A stretch of 64,000 bases of DNA, taken from positions 682,001 to 746,000 of the forward strand of contig NSGV01000002.1 of NCBI GenBank assembly GCA_002300355.1. Reading direction: 5' to 3'. Source of the DNA: Streptomyces sp. TLI_235 (lineage in GTDB: Bacteria; Actinomycetota; Actinomycetes; Streptomycetales; Streptomycetaceae). Shown in pieces: positions 49,201-55,200 of the stretch. A program made the position numbers and the translations under genes. Below the pieces are notes generated by a model, which searched no databases, was not told the origin of the DNA, and was given only the letters and a program-made list of their open reading frames with translations. Every line of letters starts with the position of its first letter. Position 1 is the first letter of the stretch.

Positions 49201-52200
49201 CAGCATCCCGGTCCGCGCCGCGTTCTGGGAGTTGACCACTAGACCGGCCGCACCGTCCATCGTCCGGTGCTGGACGAAGATCTTCCTGTTGGCGATGCCG
49301 AGTTCGGTGAGCCGGACGGCCATCAGGTGTGCCCGGTCGTAGCAGCCGTCGTCGGGGAAGTCGAAAGGAATCCGCGCGTCGCTGCCGTCGGCGGCCCGGT
49401 AGTGGAGTTCGCTCAGCTGGTGGAAGAGGTCCAGTGCGTCGTGTTCGTCCACGACCGGACGCTCCCACAACTCGCCGTTCCTGATGTAGGCGTGCAGTTC
49501 GGTCGCCTCGGGGAACCGGGATTCGACCTGTTTCAGGAAGGAGCGCTCTCCCCCCAGGTCCTGGAAGTCCAGGACCTGCCACAGCTGCCGGAGGTCGCCC
49601 CGCAGCGGCTCGATCAGCGCCAGCACGCCGTCGGCCTGGCCGGAGCCCATGAGGAGCGTCCGGAGCTGCCCGGACACCGCCAGCTCGTACGGGTGCAGGG
49701 AGACGTCGATGAGGTGGGCGGGCGGAACGAGGTCCGTACGGCCGAACCGGTCCAGCACCCGCGGCACGGCCCCCTCGCCCAGGCGTCCCGCCTGCGCCGC
49801 TTCGTTCAGGACGAGCACGATGTCCTGACCGCCGGTCCGTTCGGCGTAACGGACCACCAGCCGGTCGAAGTTGCGCGGATCCCCGTCGAGGCTGTCGAGG
49901 AGCCGGAACACCTCCGCACCCCGCGACTCCCCGGCGGCCAGGTGCGCCGACAACGACTCGGCCACATCGTCGACCGTGCGATCGGGGGAGACCCACGGGC
50001 TGTAGTGGTCCGCGCCCAGTTGGAGGTGGATCGTTCGAGCGGGCGCCGACTCGTCCAATGGGTTCAGGATCACGTCGGGCTCACCGGTCCGGTGGATGTG
50101 CAGCTGCACTCCCAGCGCGGAGGCGACCACCCGCGGCGCGAGGTCACCGGCCGCCGTGTTCCAGTTGCCGGTCCCGGAGATGGTGAGGGCGAGTTCGTCC
50201 ATGCTCGCACCCCCGGCCCGGGCGAATTCCCGGACCGTGGTGAGGTTCTCGGCCTCCAGCATCCAGTCCACGCTCCGGGTGCGGAGGGGCACCGCGTCTC
50301 CGCCCGCGCGGAAAAGGACGGCGTTGACCGCGTGGTAGAGGGAGCCGCGGTCCGGGGCCACGTCCCGCCACCGGAACACCTCGGGCCGCTGGCCGTCACC
50401 GGAAGCGTGGTGGAAGGGGTTCGTGTGGGTCGGATCCGCCGACTTCAGCTCATGCATCCACTCGGAGGCCCGGGTCTGCTCGGAAGCGCGGTTGTTGTCG
50501 GTCGCGGTCAGCTGCTGCTCGCGGAAGAACCGGTCGGACCTGCGCAGGGACTGGCCCGAGGGCTCGTCCCGGCCGGGCTGGTTGGCGTCGTTGGCCCCGG
50601 CCAGGAAGTACGTCTGGCGCTCAACGAAGTAGTGGTTGGAGGAGCCGAGGAGGAACCCGAGGTCGCTGGTGGTGAGCGAAGGATCGTTCAGGTCCGCGGC
50701 CAACCGGCCGACCACCTCCGCGTACCGGTCGCCGAGGTGGCGCGAAGTCCCGACCCCGATGCCCATCTGGGCCATCCAGTGGTCCACCAGCAGCGGTCGG
50801 TCGGCCATCGAGGGATCGATCACCATCGGCTCCGGCCGGCCGTTGTCGTTGATGTCGACGTCGACGACCACCGCGACGTGGAACACCCAGCTGACCTGCC
50901 GCGGCCCCTGCGGCCCCGTCCGCGCCGCGTTCTCGGAGTCGACCACCAACTCGGCCCTACTGTCCAACGCCTGGCGCTGGACGAAGATCTTCCGGTTGGC
51001 GACGCCGAGTTCGGTCAGCCGGACGGCCATCAGGTGCGCCCGGTCGAAGCATCCGTCGTCGGGGAAGCCGAAGGGTACCCGTGCGGCGCTGCCGTCGGCG
51101 GTCTGGTACTGGAGGTCGGCGAGCTGGTGGAACAGGTCCAGCGCGTCGTGTTCGTCCACGATCGGACGCTCCCACAACTCGCCGTTCCTGATGTAGGCGT
51201 GCAGTTCGGTCGCCTCGGGGAACCGGGATTCGACCTGTTCCAGGAAGGAGCGCTCTCCCCCCAGGTCCTGGAAGTCCAGGACCTGCCACAGCTGCCGGAG
51301 GTCGCCCCGCAGCGGGGCGAGCAGCGTCAGCACGCCGTCGGCGTCGGCCGAGCCGGGTTCCATGAGGAGCGTCCGGAGCTGCCCGGACACCGCCAGCTCG
51401 TACGGGTGCAGGGAGATGTCGATGAGGTGGGCGGGCAGGATGAGGTCCGTACGGCCGAACCGGTCCAGCACCCGCGGCACGGCCCCCTCGCCCAGGCGTC
51501 CCGCCTGCGCCGCTTCGTTCAGGACGAGCACGATGTCCTGACCGCCGGTCCGTTCGGCGTAACGGACCACCAGCCGGTCGAAGTTGCGCGGGACCCCGTC
51601 GAGGCTGTCGAGGAGCTGGAACACTTCCGTGCCCCGCGGTTCCCCGGTGGCCAGGTGCGCCGACAACGACTCGGCCACCGTGTCGATGAAGAGATCAGTG
51701 GCCGGCATCGGCTGCAGGTTCATGTCCTCGAGCAGCAACGTCACCAACGCCTGCTCGGCCGCGCCGGCCTGCAGCTCGGCATGCAGGTCGTCACCGACCA
51801 GGTCCTGGTAGGGGTTCACCGTAGGCTGCTCGCCATTGCCGTTGTCGTCGGCGTCGTGGACGCGCGGTGCCACGGTGTTCTGGTCGCCGTCCCGTCCGGG
51901 TGGCTTCGGCACCGAGACCGGATCGACCCAGACGTGGGTGCGCAGCTGCGGGGCGGCGGCGTTGCGGGCTTCGTCCCAGCTCCGGTGGTCGGCTCCGCCG
52001 CGGGGGTGCTGGTCGAGGTGTCCGACGACGGCGGAGATCAGCTGCAGGTGGCGTTCGCGCAGGCCGCCCTGCCGCAGCCCCTCGGGGGCCGGGGCGTGCG
52101 GGTTCCCGATCAGGCTGCCTGCGACATCGGGCCGGTGCGGCACGTCCGGCGCCCGGTACTCGTCGCGCAGGCCCAGCTGGTGGCCCAACTCGTGGGCGTA

Positions 52201-55200
52201 GTCGAGCGGATGGCCGTCGGCCCACCACGTGCTCTGGTCCATCTGCCGGTCGCGCCCGACCAGGTCGACCGTCAGGTGCGCGTCCTGGCCGGGATCGACC
52301 CGCACCACCGTGACGTGCATCCGGTCACCGTTGGCCAGCCGGTAACCGGGCTGGTTGAGGTGCTCCTCGACGCCCTCGACCACCTTCTCCCAGACCTCAG
52401 CGTCGTGCCCACCACCGTCCCGGACGGCGATCCGCACCGTCAGATCGGTGACCGGGCCCTCGTGGTGGAAACGCCTGGCGTCGAAGGACGACCGGACGAC
52501 GAAACGCGGCGTGCGGTCGATCCGGGGCCGGACGGGTTGCGGCTGCGGCACCCGGCTCACGGCGGACTCGGTGGCCGGCGCCGGCAGGCGGGCCGCGGTG
52601 GAGAGGTCGGCGGGCGGGTGGAAGAACCACGGGCCGGGCCCGAAGTCGGCGGCGGCGAGCGTCACCTCGTCGGCGGCGACCAGGACGACCTCGTTCGCCG
52701 TGAACCTCCCCTCGTCGTCGGCCACGCCGAAGCTCAGCACCAGCGGGCGGCCCTCCTCGTCGACCCGGCCGGTGGCGAGGGCCACGTGGTTCATGACGTT
52801 GCTGGTGATGACGATGTCGCCGGCGAGGGGCAGTGTCCTGGCGTGCTCGGACTGCGCGGTGTACGGGGTGGTGCTGTCACGGCGGAGCAGCCGGCTGCGC
52901 AGGTGGTCGTGCCAGTTCTCTCCGGAGTGGCTGTAGGTCTCGCGGATCCACTGCTCCGACAGCAGTCCGGTGTGATGGGCCGTCAGCAGCACGGCCTCCC
53001 AGCAGTTGAGCGTGGTCTCCTCGGCGAGGGGCGGTGCCGCTTCCCGGGCGCCGGTCGCCCATTGGTGGAACGCGCTGCCGCTGCCGTCTACCTGCCAGGT
53101 CATCCGCCGGCCGGGGCGATCGTTCCCGGCCGTCAGCTCGTGCATGGCCGCGACCGCCCGGTGACCGCTGTCGGGCGCGGGCAGCCGCAACCGGCCTCCC
53201 AGGTACTCCGCGTGCAGGCGCCGCACCGCGTCGTGGAGCGTGGCGCGCGCCTCCTGGTCCGCGGGATCCTCCTGCAGGCGCCGGTGCACGGCATCGTCGA
53301 TCCGGTGCCGGCGGTGCAGCACTCCGGCGAGGCTCCGCACGTCCTCCGGGTCGGCGGTCGAGGTGCGGCCGATCGGCGCGGTGAGCTCGAGGCCCATCAG
53401 TACGGCGGCGTGGTCCGGCCGGAGCGGCCCGTCGAGCACCTCGGCCGCTGCCGCCACTACGGAGTCCAGCACCGCGAGTTCGGCCGGTGTCTTCAGCTTC
53501 TGGGTGCTGCCGACCGGCTGGTCGGCCAGATGCGGGGGCCGCTTCTTCTTCGCCGCGACGTCGTGCAGCGCCTGCACGCCGGCCTCGTCGTGTTCCGCCT
53601 TGAAGGTCTTGAGCTGGTCGGACAGCACGACGACGTCGCGGAGCATGTTGTGGCCGGGCTCGTTGAAGCCGAGGTGCCGGCCCGAGGCCATGGGCAGGCC
53701 CGTCCGTCCTTCCGGTCCGCCCATGACCCGGTTGACCTCGTGGAGGACGGCAGCCTGCTCCTCGGCGCCGAGCGGGCTGCGCGGGGCGACCTCCGACCGG
53801 GGCCGCGGGGCCTCGCCGACGTCCCGAGCGGAGCCGTCCGTCTCCCCGGCGGTGTGCGGGGACAGGACGTCGGCGATCAGGTCGGCGGCCTCGGCGGTCC
53901 GGCGCTCGCCCTCCCGTCCGGCCGGCCGGTCCGTGACGGTGAGCGCGCCCTCGTCGGCGGAGCGGTCCGCGTCCTCGTCGGGCCGCGGCTGCGCCCGGCG
54001 GGCGAAGGCGTCCTCGTGGGTGCGTTCGTGGGCCTGCCAGGAGACCGCATCGAAGTGGTCGAGGGTCCACAGTTCGCGGTAACGGGTGAAGAACTCGTCG
54101 CCGTAGGCGCGCTTGAGCGCGGCGGCCCGGTCCTCGGCGAGGACGTGCGGCCGGGCCAGGTCGTCGAAGGCCCGCGCGGCCTCGCGGAGGGCGGGCGCGG
54201 CCTGCCGCTCGAAGGCGGCGTGGTCGACCAGTTCCCGGTCCAGCTCGCTCCGGCGCCGACCCCACTCCTCCTGACGTGAGGTCAGATCCTCAGAGGTGCG
54301 GAACAGTTCGTCGAAGGCGCGTTCGGTCCGCTGGGTGTGGCCCTCCGTGAGCCGGTCGCGGGCGTGCTCGGACAGGACGCCGTGCTCGTGGGCGGCCGAC
54401 TGCGCGGCGGTCTCGGCGGTGCGGTGGGCCGCCGCCCGGGAGGCGCGGTACAGCAGCAGGTCGCGGACGTTCCCGGCCTCGGTGAGCCCTTCGACCGCGC
54501 GGCGGAGGACGGCCGGGCGGTCGGCGTGCTCGAGGACCTGCTGGTGCAGCGCCTCGGCGAGGTCCCGGACCACCTCCTCCTTCGCCCGGTGGATGTCCCC
54601 CGCGGTGACGCCGAACTGCTCGGCGAGCGCCCGGTGCTCGGGCTGCAGGTGCCAGGAGCCGGCCGCCTGTTCGGCCTCCGCGGCGGCCCGCCGGATCGCG
54701 CTCTCCCGCGCCAGTTGGACGGCGAACTCATGGGGCAGGCCGCTGACGTGACCGCCCAGGGCCACCTCGAACAGCTTCACCGCCTCGGCGCGCCCGCGCC
54801 GCCGCCCGGTGGCGTCGAGCGGACCGGTGATCTCGGCGAAGTCCTCGATGACCCGCTCGCGCACCTGCTTCTTGATCTCCGCCACGGCGGCGTCCGAGGG
54901 CTTGGGCCGCCCCGTCACCCCGGCCGCGTCGAGCAGGTCCCGGCCCGCCGCCGAGAGCCGGTCGTGCCAGCCGTTGTCGCGGACCGCCCGGTCGACCAGG
55001 CGGTCGGCCTCGGCGAGGGCGCGCTCGCGGTCGCCGTGCAGGGCGAGTTCCTCGCGCAGCCGGACGGTGAGCCGCTTCAGGGAGGCCTCCGCCTGCGCCC
55101 GGGCCGCCTCGGCGGTGTTCTCGCCGGCGCCCTCGGGCACGGCGTGGAGTCGGGCGGCCTCGGCCTCGGCGCGGGCCAGGAACCCGCTCTCCGTTGCCGT

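Noticed and set aside
44629..54279. Very long plus-strand open frames (up to about 1,670 codons) opposite the giant gene
   Set aside because: They are antisense mirrors of a GC-biased gene: their translations are low-complexity, rich in Val/Gly/Asp/His/Arg, have no domains, and start without ribosome sites.
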